DNA of 64,000 nucleotides from Marisa cornuarietis (lineage: Eukaryota; Mollusca; Gastropoda; Architaenioglossa; Ampullariidae): the NCBI GenBank assembly GCA_004794655.1, contig SMMW01000153.1, positions 1,922,001 through 1,986,000 of the forward strand, written 5' to 3'. The notes beneath the pieces are model-generated. The model was not told where the DNA came from. It searched no databases and saw nothing but the letters and a program-made list of their open reading frames with translations. Below are positions 1-56,286 of the stretch, piece by piece (positions within the stretch are counted from its first letter, which is position 1; each line of letters opens with the position of its first letter). Both the position numbers and the translations under genes were made by a program.

Positions 1-1745
1 ACGATCTCGTTGTTTATGCTCAGGTCCCAGGGTGAACCAAATTGACAGACCGCACTTCTTTCCTCCATGACTAAGCCCTGTCATTCCAATTTAAATACCG
101 ACAGGACCAGGAACTCATGTCGGTGGGGGTGAGGTGTTGTCGACTACCCTTGTCTGTGGTCAGGAACACTCACAGGATCATGCGGCGTTGCAAGGGACAG
201 CACTCTCACTGTCGGTAACAAGGGGAGAGAATGAGCAGACCCGCAACTCACGATCGTATTAAAAAGGATTGAATCAGAAATCCCTGTCTTTGACGACGTC
301 TACACTTTGGTGAACAATTTAAAATCGTTTATTAATAAACTTGTGTACCCTGTAAGCAAGGCACTAGAAATGAAAGGGAAAGTCCTACAGTCCAACAGAA
401 GCTGTCGCTATCTTAATTTCTCTGGTGTTCTTGAAGTAATGACTAACAGACTGTGCCCACTTTCACATGTGGTACATTATGTATTAGGCATGTTGATATC
501 ACTTCATAGGAGTGCCCAGTGAAGTACGATGCGAACTGCAATGTCTCGTTAACCTACTCACATTAACTCAACCCCCCCCCTTGCTCCTCCCATCGCCCCC
601 TCATCCACGAGAAGAAAGAGCGAACAATCAAGAGGGTGGTGGACGGTCTCCAAAAGTTCATATCTGTACATCGCTTAGCTTTGAGATTATAAGGGATGAG
701 AAATATTAATTTAATGAATTTATTTTCGTAACTGTCTACGTACAGTTGTTTCAACGTTTAACGTTCATGATTTGATGATGTTAGTAACATTAGATCTGTT
801 GGAAGTAGGCCACCATTGATAACATTTTTTGGGAGGAATAACCGATCACATAACGACGACAGAATTTGAACAATAAGGGTCGAGTGGCTTAAAACTCAGC
901 TCAAAATATCTTTTATCTAAAAGTCCTGTGGATGAAATGAGGGGTAATGCTAATGGTTGTTTCTGGGTGGATAACTGTTTACTCTCTCTCTTACTTAAAG
1001 TAACCGGCGTGGATAATTTTCAAAAGTGTGTTAAGTTTATTTAAGGATCCCAACTACCAAGAAATGAGCAATACAACTTTATTAATCCACAAGGGCAATT
1101 CCAGCGAAACAAATAGCATTGCAGTTAATAATAAATAAGAGTTAATAATAATAATAAATACTATTGCAATTCTCACCTACGTTTTGGAAGGAGGTCAAGG
1201 TGTTGGTTCTCTTGACGTCACAAATACCAGCTCGCTAATTGGACCACGTGACCCTAGTCATTAGTCTACTAGAAATGTATGTTCGTTATTTGAGTTGTTA
1301 CAGTGCAATCGCACTACAGCTGCCTCTCAGGTGTGTCCCTGCCTAAGGTGATATTTAGTAAGCTATCGCGGCTACCCACAAGGCAATGCATTCGCACTTT
1401 TCCAGCGGCTGTAGATACTAGATAATAATTGAGAAAGTTATCGCGCGAAGACAGTGGGCAGATTAGCAAACATCGCCGGTAGTTACCGCCCATTCATTTG
1501 ACGAGACCAAGAAGTGAGCCCCTGCGCTTGACCTCCGACCGCTGTTTGGTCAAGGTCAATTGCTGAAAGGTAAAACGGATGGTTAGCTCATCAGACCACT
1601 TGAGAGAAACGTGGGGAAGGGGAAAGGGGGGGGACGATTGAGAGCGATCAAGTCGAAGAACGACACGGGCGATGAAAGACAGCGGAGACATTCCTTGGTG
1701 CGCTACATACGTCGACTGAACTGTAGGCGATAACATGTTTCACTG
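1..1745. other. Intergenic, no gene recognised
   Basis: No open frame with recognisable protein similarity and no convincing exon was seen on either strand. There is a short ATA/AAT-rich patch near 1125-1165 and pyrimidine/purine-rich patches near 570-605 and 1615-1640. The stretch ends where the 42-bp minisatellite begins. Confidence 0.6.
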
Positions 1746-1760
1746 GTGCACGGCAAGTAT

Positions 1761-3353
1761 GGGGATACATGTAGCACGCAGACCAGAGAGACGGACAGTA
1801 CTGGGGATACATGTAGCACGCACACCAGAGAGACGGACAGTACTGGGGATACATGTAGCACGCACACCAGAGAGACGGACAGTACTGGGGATACATGTAG
1901 CACGCACACCAGAGAGACGGACAGTACTGGGGATACATGTAGCACGCACACCAGAGAGACGGACAGTACTGGGGATACATGTAGCACGCAGACCAGAGAG
2001 ACGGACAGTACTGGGGATACATGGAGCACGCACACCAGAGAGACGGACAGTACTGGGGATACATGTAGCACGCACACCAGAGAGACGGACAGTACTGGGG
2101 ATACATGTAGCACGCACACCAGAGAGACGGACAGTACTGGGGATACATGTAGCACGCAGACCAGAGAGACGGACAGTACTGGGGATACATGTAGCACGCA
2201 CACCAGAGAGACGGACAGTACTGGGGATACATGTAGCACGCAGACCAGAGAGACGGACAGTACTGGGGATACATGTAGCACGCACACCAGAGAGACGGAC
2301 AGTACTGGGGATACATGTAGCACGCACACCAGAGAGACGGACAGTACTGGGGATACATGTAGCACGCACACCAGAGAGACGGACAGTACTGGGGATACAT
2401 GTAGCACGCACACCAGAGAGACGGACAGTACTGGGGATACATGTAGCACGCACACCAGAGAGACGGACAGTACTGGGGATACATGTAGCACGCACACCAG
2501 AGAGACGGACAGTACTGGGGATACATGTAGCACGCACACCAGAGAGACGGACAGTACTGGGGATACATGTAGCACGCACACCAGAGAGACGGACAGTACT
2601 GGGGATACATGTAGCACGCAGACCAGAGAGACAGACAGTACTGGGGATACATGTAGCACGCACACCAGAGAGACGGACAGTACTGGGGATACATGTAGCA
2701 CGCACACCAGAGAGACGGACAGTACTGGGGATACATGGAGCACGCACACCAGAGAGACGGACAGTACTGGGGATACATGGAGCACGCACACCAGAGAGAC
2801 GGACAGTACTGGGGATACATGTAGCACGCAGACCAGAGAGACGGACAGTACTGGGGATACATGGAGCACGCACACCAGAGAGACGGACAGTACTGGGGAT
2901 ACATGTAGCACGCACACCAGAGAGACGGACAGTACTGGGGATACATGTAGCACGCACACCAGAGAGACGGACAGTACTGGGGATACATGTAGCACGCAGA
3001 CCAGAGAGACAGACAGTACTGGGGATACATGTAGCACCCACACCAGAGAGACGGACAGTACTGGGGATACATGTAGCACGCAGACCAGAGAGACGGACAG
3101 TACTGGGGATACATGTAGCACCCACACCAGAGAGACGGACAGTACTGGGGATACATGTAGCACGCAGACCAGAGAGACGGACAGTACTGGGGATACATGT
3201 AGCACGCAGACCAGAGAGACAGACAGTACTGGGGATACATGTAGCACGCAGACCAGAGAGACGGACAGTACTGGGGATACATGTAGCACGCAGACCAGAG
3301 AGACAGACAGTACTGGGGATACATGTAGCACGCAGACCAGAGAGACGGACAGT
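1761..3353. repeat. 42-bp minisatellite, about 38 tandem copies
   Basis: The unit can be read from GGGGATACATGTAGCACGCA and is 42 bp long. It repeats head to tail about 38 times with no spacers. Only four positions vary visibly: T/G in ATGT, G/C in CACG, C/G in GCAC or GCAG, and G/A in GACGGAC. Because 42 is a multiple of 3 and the unit has few stop codons, long open frames appear in five of the six frames. This is an arithmetic artefact, not evidence of coding. The order of variant units is not random (see findings), as expected from unequal exchange and local gene conversion. Confidence 0.97.
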
Positions 3354-4044
3354 TCCAATCTTTTACCATGTTTACTGAGCTGAACAGATATCGTTAAGAC
3401 GAATCTTACCTTTGCCGAGAATTTTTGTTTATTTAATTCTCCATTATAAAACAATAATGAGTGTAACATTTCAACTTTAAACATCTGCAAACTAAAATAT
3501 TAAAGTTAAATTCTTTTTACAAATATATATATATAAGTTTCAATGAAGCAAAAAAAAAAAATAAAAAATTTTGTAATATTTTTTTACGTTGGCCATGAAA
3601 CATTCCAGTTTACAATCATGGGGAAAATAGGATAATGTTAAATAATTTCACGGTTGCACTTGCCACGTGCACTTCACTCTCAGCTATCGTTTGTGACATT
3701 ATCTACCACTCCACAAACCCTAAGCGACTAGGACCCTCATCTTAAAGCGTTTCCATTTCTGTTTTTTTCTGTTTAGCAGAAAACATGCAACTGCTTGGTA
3801 AGATAACACCATGTTTTGACGTGCAGTGTGTCTGCTAAAGCGAGTCAACAGTCCCGTTGGGGGCAGAGGCGTTTAGTGTATACGCCTCGACAAAATGTAA
3901 ATTTAATCTGCGTACTGCAGCGCCATCTGTCAAATAATGTAGCGTACGAACGATTACCCTTCTACCGATCCTCAGATGTTTGTTCTCGCGCGAACTTGGC
4001 TTCAGTTCTCGCTAAAGTTATCTACGTCAGCCGGTACAATAGCA

Positions 4045-4069
4045 CACGTGTGTGTGTGTGTGTGTGCAC
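4045..4069. repeat. (GT)n microsatellite
   Basis: An uninterrupted GTGTGT run of about 12 units. It produces the valine/cysteine-rich tails of several shadow frames here. Confidence 0.9.
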
Positions 4070-5808
4070 ATAATGGCTGGTGTTCATTTCGGTCTCGCAA
4101 CAAACGTCGTGAAGATTTCGACAGAACTACGCCGAGAGTTTCGACACAGATGCTAAGGTCTTGAAGGATGTCATCAGCGCCCTCTATACTGCGTCTGGGA
4201 GATCCGCGGAAATGTTTAAATGTTGGTTTCACGCGTTTTAAGGCGGCAGAGTCATTAAAACTATGTAGAATTCTTTTTTTTTTTTTCTTAATTTTTTGAC
4301 ATGACTGTCATGGATGCGCTTGAATATGAAACATTGTCTCCGAAGCATTGGCTTGTAGTGGAACCAGACAATTTCTGGACATAGTCTAGCCTCATCTGGG
4401 GATCGATCCTCCAGAGTTCTGATCGTTATTTCCCATCGTTCTGCTGCCTTAGGGGCCTTATTCACCGGCAACATATTTCCTTCCCTGGAAAGGATTCAGA
4501 AAGATGGAAAGGCAGACAGAAAGAAGACAGTGATTTGAATCTTTCAGTTTTATAAATATTTGCCACACTCTGTCACATGTTCGACAATGTGTCCAGTTTA
4601 GAAACGTTCAGGCATGTTCTACACTTATCCAGCAGTCGTTCCTTAAATAACTAGTCTAGTTTCCATAGTACTGCACATGCTATTGTCAGGGCCAGCCACT
4701 TTCTCTGTCTCCAGAGGATGGATAGAATGGCAGAAACAAAAAAGTTCCTTCAATCTTTTATATCTCTCCACCCAAAGGGGCATTGGTGTTAATCATTGGA
4801 CGCACAAGACTATGTTTTAAAGGAAAGAGTTGACTTTCCTGGCACAGCCTTAATTGTTGTTTATAGAGTTAGGAAGTTTGTTTTGCTGTCGTAATTTTTA
4901 CCTTTTTCAGAATACTTAATCTTATGAAAACAGCAAAAATACCACCTTACCCCCCAAACAAAGCTGAAGAGATTTTCTCAGTGGAGAGAAAACGATTTAG
5001 TTAGAAGTTTTGCGTCTCTTGCAGAAGCAGTATACTGGTCAGTGACGATGTATTGAAAATTTTAGCACATGTCTAAACACTAAGTGTAGTTTTGTCGAAA
5101 TTCTCATGATGCGTGCAACACCAGCACGTTGGGTACAACAGCTGAAGCACGAGCCCAGGTAATGGAAGGACAACAACAGCGAGCTACCAAATTCACGAAA
5201 ATAATTAAGAAATCAGAAATGCCAAAGATTGACAATACATCACTCTTCAATTATCTTAGTTCAGTACAAAATAAAAGTTTCCAAACAAACCTGATTTAAG
5301 AACCCTCTCTCTCTCCATGCGCTAACCAGCAAACATCACCATGCACGGAAAAAAAGGACAAACTTGTGACCTCAGGAATCGCCACGGATCCGGGTACTTA
5401 GCATAAGGGCTCGCATCCCCATTGAGTACACTACAGGCTGAAAAACGTGTCAATGTGCTATCATTCTTTCTTATGTCTTATATTTTAATTTTTGAGTCAC
5501 GAGAACCGAGAATTAAGGAGGGTATTTGCCGACATTGTGAGAAAGATATATTGTACTCAGTTCATACCAGTCATTTTGCACTCATATACTTTTAAGCTGA
5601 TACCCGTCGATACAGCATGTTTGCCTCGCAATCTGAACTTTAATGACAAGAATACATTGCATGTGCAATAAAGTAAACTAAGGGCTGGAAGTTTTTTTAT
5701 TATCACATAGCTGAGAGGCTTGCATCTGCAGCAATAGTGCCTGTGCCTGTTATCGATGAGCTTTGGGTCAGCTGGGTTTCCTTGTCCAACTTATTTCTCC
5801 TGCTTCTG

Positions 5809-5821
5809 GTTCTTCTTCTTC

Positions 5822-5874
<53 letters not shown>
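5809..5874. repeat. (TTC)n(TTA)n microsatellite
   Basis: A short TTC run turns into about 17 TTA units. Poly-Leu and poly-Ile open frames on the two strands arise from this run and are not genes. Confidence 0.95.
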
Positions 5875-6774
5875 GAAGCATATTCATAAAAGGCCATTCC
5901 TCAGCTCTATCCTGGCTCAAGATGCTCTACACACGTGTATGAATTATTAGGCAGCATCGAAGACGTAAGACAACGGCATGTAAGCACAAAAAAATGACCC
6001 CGGACACTAAAAAGCAAAAATTAATTCATTAAAAGGTCGGAAGAGATAGAGCTCGCCTTATCAAGTCAGTAGGCTTAAGGACATGACTCCCATAAAGCGA
6101 AGTAAAATGCATAGATATACAAATACAGATGTCTTTAAACAAAATTTTGGTTGGGAAAAAAGGAGGACGAGTGAAGCTGGACCAATCTCTTCGACAGTCA
6201 TGGATAAGTTTCTGGTGCATCCAACAGACATACAGAGTCAAAAGGAAGGGCAGATGTAGGAATTTCGAAACACTGACACAAGACTGCGAGACCGAGGCAA
6301 AACCTGACACAAAGACTGCCAGACAGAGACAGACCCTGACATGGAAGCAAGGAAAATTGACAAGAAAGAGTCATAAAAACCCTCTCAGTCGCCCTTCAAG
6401 ATGTCGTCGTCTGTCAAACAACACGCTCGACGCAGTCTCGTGGCTTCTCTCGCAGCACCGAGATGCCCGGGTGGATAAGGAGAGTACGAACGTTTTGCCT
6501 GCTTGTGATGATTTTCTCTCGGAGCCACGGGGCGGACCACACATCCCAGACCGCGTGGGCCGCATCTGACATACAAGATGTGTTAAAGCTTTTCGCTGCA
6601 AGTGTCGCGCGAGTGGAACAGCCGGTACTTATGGTCCTGTTGTGTTTGTGGCTGGTATTTTTTTCTGTCATCACTGGAGCTGAAAAGATGGTTGCATTCG
6701 CATCTGTGATCGAAAAAAAAATCTACCACGGTCTGCGTCTCTTCTTACTTTTCCTCCGCAACCGACGCAAGGAA

Positions 6775-6803
6775 GTGTGTGTGTGTGTGTGTGCGTGCGT
6801 GCT
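6775..6803. repeat. (GT)n(GCGT)n microsatellite
   Basis: A GT run passes into GCGT units. Confidence 0.9.
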
Positions 6804-8189
6804 TGGTTTGGATCAATACAAACTCATTTATTGACACACGAGTGAAAGGACACAAAAACACTCACAAACCCCCTTCTTCCTCATGAATGGTTCCAATGAG
6901 TCCTGCTCTTTAGTTGCTGGTGGCACAAAGTTATCTTTTGGTATCCCTTGCAACATAGTTTTCTTCTTTCAGGCTTTTGAGCTTTTGCCCTTTGAGAGAA
7001 AAGAAAATATTACATTTTTTCCCCTGGCTTTTTCCTTTTATTATCTATCACCACCTCTTTTTGTACGTACCTATGTCTGCATAATGACTCCGCTGAGTAA
7101 CAAACAGCATTTCCACTTTGACCCCGGCTAACGAGTATTAATTAGTATGCGTTCTGAATGTTTCAGGAAAAGATCATTTTAGCGATGGGAAAGATGGCTG
7201 ACTTGATACTGTAAATTGGCGGTAACCACTCATTATACACAGTTTAAGACACCATGGTTACTGAACACTCAGAACCGCATAAAACTCAGCTGGCTCCGGG
7301 TGACGGATAGAAAAAGATGACTGTTGGCCCATCACGTGATCACGGGTCAAGCATACGTCCTTCCCAGCATACCTGCATGTCGCTAGTTCATCATTCATAC
7401 ACAACTTATTTTTTTCTAGTGATGTAGGCACTGTCATTTTGCCCAGCTAAGTCAACTGCTGGCAGACTTTGGGGGATGCTTCCTCAAAAGCTTTGGGAAT
7501 CTGGTTGTTTTCTCCACATCGCCGCAGTGTTGTCGGCCAAGAAGCTGTGCCTCCATGTCTAGTTCAGAGACAGGAGTATAGGGGTTCTTCCTGCCAACAG
7601 TTCATTACGAGCTTTCTGGCACGGCTCAAGGGTTTCTCTATGAGTTATCTTTTATTCATTTTTGGCATCAGTGCTGGATCCCTTTTTTTTTACAATAATG
7701 GATGTCCGTTCCGAAAATAGGGGATGAATTATCGCAAAGTTATCACTTTTTCTAAGATCTCGTAAATAAAGTTATTAGTTTAGCCGCGTATTCACTTAGC
7801 TTTCATGCCCTCTAGTAAGAGCAAGTACCTAATTGTAGATATAATTTGGAGTTTAACTTGAACCGACACCCATTTATTCCAGTAAAATGAGAAAAGGGAG
7901 GAAATTCTTAGATTTTGCTTGCACGTTAAAATGCACCACGGACTTTTCAAAAGGAACAACTATTTCCTTACACAAATTATTAAATGTAAATAATGTTTGC
8001 TGAAGTTACCGTTGAAAGTAAAAGAATATTCGTGTAAATGTTCTTAATGCGCCATACCACAGGATAACTCTGTCATCTGCATAATACTTTAAAAATATGT
8101 TAACTTTCTTTACTTTTTATGTGACTACATAAGGTGATGCAGATGTTCAATTAATTTGTGTGTATGTGTGTGTAGACATGATGATGTGA

Positions 8190-8235
8190 ATAATAATAAT
8201 TATTATTATATTATTATTCTATTATTATTATTATT
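8190..8235. repeat. AAT/ATT microsatellite
   Basis: An imperfect run of AAT then ATT triplets, so the tract is partly self-complementary. Such triplet tails often mark LINE 3' ends in this window, but no LINE sequence is recognisable next to it. Confidence 0.8.
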
Positions 8236-9780
8236 TAAATATGCCCAGTGTATTGAAGCTGAAAATAGAGCTACATGAGCATAGCGACTTTGCTTGGTAT
8301 TAAGTTTTCGCAGAAGATGCGAATAAATACAATGAGTCGGTGACTCAGTAACTGTAAAAAGAGACATCGCAAGCCATATACACAAAAACAAGCATTTGCA
8401 GACTCAAAGAAACATTTACAGTCATAGACACACACTTGCACACCCACAGTTTCTCTCCCTCGCACCTTCTCTCTCTCTCTCTCTGTTGTGTGTGTGTTTG
8501 CAGGTCTGTTTGTGCACCAACACCAATATGTTCGCTTTGTGCAACTTAGGTTTTCTGTCTTCTTTCCGTGTCCAGTTCACACTATAAGCATCATTGTTTT
8601 TGAAGGTAGAGGCACAAATATGTTTTGAGAATGTTTACTATACGAAATTCTCTTTATCCATGATGAAGTAGCTCGACCTGTGCACGACAATGAAAGAAGG
8701 TTTCACTGAATGAATGTTCCGAGTGCATAAGTTACATTTTTGGATGAGGAAATTGAAAAATGGGGTCGCAGTGTTTCCCCCCAAATCTGACCTCCATAAC
8801 AGTAGTATCAGAAAAAAAGAAAAAGTAAAGGCAGTTGGCGCTTTCATCGCTACCATCAGATTCTGTTATCTCCTTATTATAGTGTTCCCAGTTTCCAGAG
8901 TGCGAAATAATGCGGGAAGTGAAAAAAATGATACAGTATATTAACAAATACAATAGCTTGCTTTTTTCCCTCGAAAACTTGTATTTCGTCGACCAGTAAG
9001 ACACATGTGCAGGTACTTCGCACCATGATAACGGATTCACATTTACCTGAGTGCCCTCCCCAAATACTTCTCCTGTGTGAGTGTTTCTTCTGGCACGGAG
9101 CTGGCACCATCTTAGCTCGCAGAACACACACCCCCGCTCCCAGGGAGCACGGAAAGGCGTGGTCAGGCTACGGAAATCCAGCCAATGGGCAGGAAGAAGA
9201 TCTCCGCAGACGATGATTGACAGTCGAAGGTTCGGAAGAGCGGAAGCGCGAGTGGCCGATGACGGTTCTTCCAGACTGTGTGAAGCTGATAATGTTATCA
9301 TGGCGACCCTCCCGCCAGCCTGTGAAGCTGCTCTCCTGGGTAGAGGGAGTGGGGAATGGTGATGCTGTGCAGCAATCCCTTCTAGGCCTGCGTGAAGGCG
9401 CTTGACGAAGGATCAGCGATGTGCACATTTAGTGCGAATGAAGGTGTTGCAAACAGATGAAATTCACACCAGGCCTGTGTGGATGTATTTAAGAAAGAAA
9501 ACAAGGATAAATTGACGCTGGGAAGTGCGATACGACAAGCAAGTGAATTGTAGCCTGAAAATAGCGAGTTTCGTTTGAAACTTTAATTGTGTTTCTACCA
9601 TCCTCTTCAAAATATTCTGTATGACCGTCTAGAAATTTTTATAATTGCTGTCTTCTTCCTTTTGGGGATTCTGGATGACTAATGTCCATGTACATGCTCT
9701 AAACCAGATCGGAACACACGCTGACTAAAAATGGAAAGAAATCAAAGCTGACCTGCGGAGAGGTGTAAGGAACGCACGTG

Positions 9781-10679
9781 AGTTTTGACAAACAAAACAG
9801 GGCGTGAGAAACTGACAACAGCCTGTCCGTCATCCGCCGAGAGCCTCCACCAATCAGCGCTCACTTTTCGTCGCTCTTGTCAGAGCGGTGAGTGCGAAGG
9901 AAGGAGGGAGGAAGAAGTTTATTGGCGAGAGGGTGAGGATGGGGGAGGGGGGAGCCTGCAAAAGTTCCTCACTCGCTGCTTTTGCTGCTGCCGGCGGTTT
10001 AATAGCGTTTTCAGGCTGGTTATCAACTCACACTCTTCTACCCTAGGATAAGCCTGCACAAAGCCCGCTGAGAGAAAGCCACCTGAAAGTCACATTTCAC
10101 GGAAACCGCGGCGCGGCTATGAGGGATCTCTTCTGGAGTCTCTTGTCCTCCCGAGTCATCACTCGTATTGGTGCCAAACGGATTGAAGTTGGACAACCTT
10201 GTGAAATGTACTTGCTAGTTAAGTGCCTCACATTCTTTCACGGACGTTAATGCTTCTAACACATCAAGGCCTTTGATTGTAGAACCTTTGAATGACGGGT
10301 GAACAAAATTATACTTAAGAAAAATATTTACTTTTGCCTTGTGGAGTTCTCCGCTGATGTTTGATCATGGAAAGAAAAAGAGAAGAGAAAACGAAACATA
10401 TTTAATTGACTGAAATACCATTATTGTCTTGGACAAGTTTTTAAATTAAAGTGCAAGTTTCTATCAGACGCAAACCAATCTGCAGTAATTCGGTGGTGAC
10501 AGGGACAGTCAGACAGAGTGCACAAACTCATAAAAATTTTAAAAAAAAACTCTGTGTTGTTTTTTTTTTAATTCACCGCACCAGCACCAAACGATGTCTT
10601 GTGGAGGCACGCTGCTCTTTGCTTTGTCCTCATGATCACGAGGGGTTAGGACCGCCAACTGACCCCCGTGCCGCGCTCT
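9781..10679 (+). promoter_or_regulatory. Probable promoter / 5' UTR region of the T-box gene
   Basis: This stretch is richer in CpG than the AT-rich DNA upstream. A CCAAT box in good NF-Y context (CCAATCAG) lies at 9850-9857, with another CCAAT at about 9183-9187 just upstream. An AT-rich TTTAATAG lies near 9998. An in-frame TAG at 10647-10649 closes the frame ahead of the ATG at 10680, so the rest is untranslated if it is transcribed. A pyrimidine tract followed by CACCAG near 10555-10582 could be a 5' UTR acceptor. No TSS can be fixed from sequence. Confidence 0.35.
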
Positions 10680-53897
<43,218 letters not shown>

Positions 53898-56251
53898 CAC
53901 TTAAAACGTTGAAACGACCTGAACTGCACAACGAAAAATGTTTTTTTATTTATTTTTCCGTCCTGCACATGCATTGTTTCCACCTTCATTGTTGCTCTTT
54001 GTTTTAATGAAGGGCGTTTTTAAGGTGTTTGGGATAGTGGAAGAAATGGAGAACACATATAGGGATGACAAATCTTCCTCCTTTACACGAAAATTGAACT
54101 CTTTTTTAAGAGACAAAACCATGCCTGTGCTTTATTTTAAACGTTTCCTTCTGCCACTTTCTGTACGATATTTGTCAAACATATTGTCTGTGACATTAAA
54201 AAATAGTTTTGACCATTTAGCACAAACGCTGCGGCAAGGAACGAAAAGGGTGCCTTACGGTTATAGAACTGTACAAATCTTTTGGTGAAGGTTTCACATT
54301 AACTCCACTCCTGTGCCTTATAGCTATACCCCCCACTATACTGGTCTTCAAGCAAAGGTTTCGTATTGAACCTACAGGCACCGCTCACTTGGAGGAAGAC
54401 TTTCGTTAAGATGATAAACTGCGTGTGGACATCTTACTTTGTTGGCACAAAGATGAGTCAGGGACTGTCCTGCAAGACTGTTAAAGCATTTTATGCAAGT
54501 GTTGTGATGCAAAGTGTAAGGACCAGAGGTCGAAACCAGTGAGACAGCACGCTTCTTTCAAATCTCGTCCATTGTGAATGAAAAGACAAAGCATGTATGC
54601 GACAGAACTTTTTTGTGTTTAATGTCAAAGTGTAAACTTCGTTGCGTGGAGCGGAGACAGACCAATCTGACGGCAACGAACCAAGCAGCTCGCGAAGAGT
54701 AATCTTATAGGAGAATGATGCTTGGCTGTAAACATGGCAGTGTTCTCCCCCTTGAACTCGTCGCCAGATGATAAGACGTTGACACCAAATTGGTTTATGT
54801 TGCCTGGTTGAGAATGTGTGTGTGCGTGAGAGAGAGAGAGAACTGAAGCCCTAGGTCACGTGATGCCTTATCGAGATTTCATGGAATGCACGACTTTCCA
54901 AGGGTAAATGTGGTGCTTTTTTTTTTAAACTTTGCGCAGGACGAGAAAATGCAGTTTTGCCATTGAGACACAGGACGAGTATTCCAGGTGTAATCACGTG
55001 CTTAGATCGGTCTTCCGACAGTCGGCTTTGCGACACTAGCTGCTGCTGCTGCTGGTGTGAATGCTAACATCTACATATTCGACAGACTGCATGCAAACTT
55101 GTCGCTTTGATGTCACTCCTATGTAACCTATGCCTTACTGATGTCACAGCCACTGCCATTGTATTGAGTACCCGTTACTAACGAGGCATCACGCGCGTCA
55201 GTTAATCGTCTGACTGTTTTGATTGGAACAACTGGCTTGGTCTCAGGTACTGTACACAAATTCTGACTTGAGCTTTGCTTCAGTTCGAATTCAGCCCTTT
55301 TTAGTTTTGTGTGTTTCAAACTTTGAACAAATACTTGCTCTTCTGATTTTTTTTTCATTTTAAAATGTTATTTTTTGAAACGATGCTGAAAATCAGAACA
55401 CAACGAGAAATGTTTGTTTTTGCCTGTTGTCTTTGCTGTCATTTTCTTTTATGTTGGAGATCAGAAGGGAAAAAAAAAAATCGGAAGAGGGGTGGGGGGA
55501 AGGAGCCGCTGCGCTCCTGTCCGAGGTTGTCGAAGGGTACTATACTCTGCTGAGTCATGTCGCTCATCTCTCATTCCAGTAGACTTTTCGGGTTGTTTTG
55601 GGTGATGGTAGTTGGGGTAGGTGAGGGGAGCGTGCTCGCATTGTAATGCCATCCCTTTCCGTCAAGTCTGGTGGACCCTTGCGCTAGAGAGCGGTAACCG
55701 GGACAGATTTATCAGCACTGGCGTAATGGAGGCAGAGTTGAAGGAAACGATTAGAGCTGTTTTAACCCATGATCCCTGGATTTTCACCGTTCCTCGCCCA
55801 AACTGCAACTTCCCAGAGGTTTTATTAATAAAAGTCCCTTCAGTTTCTGATCTGCCTGGTCCTCAGATACGTGAAGGTGGTAGTGGGGGTGAGTTTCATC
55901 GACAGAAAAAAACGACCTAAACTTCTCTTTCCTTCTTGCACACACACATTTTTTCTCTCACACAGCAGTTCTCTCACTCACACACACAGAGGGATGTCAT
56001 TGAAGAAAGCCTATGTTTCTTTGTAAATTGTAGAGGGGAGAAGCGAGAAAAACACCCAAGGTCCAGTCAGTCCTGAAGTCATGGGTATAAACCTTAGACC
56101 ATGCTGCATTAGTCGGACAGGGGTCTAGGAGCCAAAGTTGTTGTTATGCAGCTTAATCTCTAAGTCCCACTTCTCCCAGGTTAATCACTAGGTACATGGG
56201 CATTGGTGTAAAAGCACTTTCTTTCCATACTCCTTGTTCATCTTGCTTGTA

Positions 56252-56257
56252 TTTATT
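56252..56257 (-). terminator. Candidate poly(A) signal (dehydratase gene)
   Basis: TTTATT on the + strand is AATAAA on the - strand, about 770 bp past the dehydratase stop. It is the first canonical hexamer found in that direction. Non-canonical variants nearer the stop cannot be excluded. Confidence 0.3.
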
Positions 56258-56280
56258 TTCTAGTTTGCTTACTCTCGGAC

Positions 56281-56286
56281 AATAAA
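56281..56286 (+). terminator. Candidate poly(A) signal (T-box gene)
   Basis: AATAAA, the last canonical hexamer on the + strand before the convergent gene's coding sequence. Usage is not proven. Confidence 0.35.

Larger units (their letters stand above)
3384..9780. other. Upstream intergenic region, no gene recognised
   Basis: About 6.4 kb between the minisatellite and the T-box gene's likely promoter. It holds microsatellites, a short CTCF-like core at 4176-4186, and AT-rich DNA. The longest ordinary open frame (6129-6569, +) has no recognisable domain or splice context. No tRNA-like, rRNA or transposase sequence was recognised. The region is a plausible place for distal regulatory elements of the T-box gene, but nothing specific can be shown. 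Confidence 0.5.

Noticed and set aside
1761..3353. Resemblance to a CRISPR array
   Set aside because: The repeats are directly adjacent without unique spacers, and the DNA is eukaryotic.
1648..3490. Five long open frames (461-595 codons) over the minisatellite, on both strands
   Set aside because: All translate a 14-residue unit and exist only because 42 bp is a multiple of three and the unit lacks stops. There are no flanking exons or domains.
6129..6569. 146-codon open frame upstream of the T-box gene
   Set aside because: Low-complexity Arg/Thr/Gln stretches, no recognisable domain, no promoter or splice context, and overlapping open frames on the other strand.
10668..10679. GTG as an upstream start for the T-box protein
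   Set aside because: The first in-frame ATG is at 10680, and its MEV start lines up with Tbx20-like N-termini. GTG is not a normal eukaryotic start.
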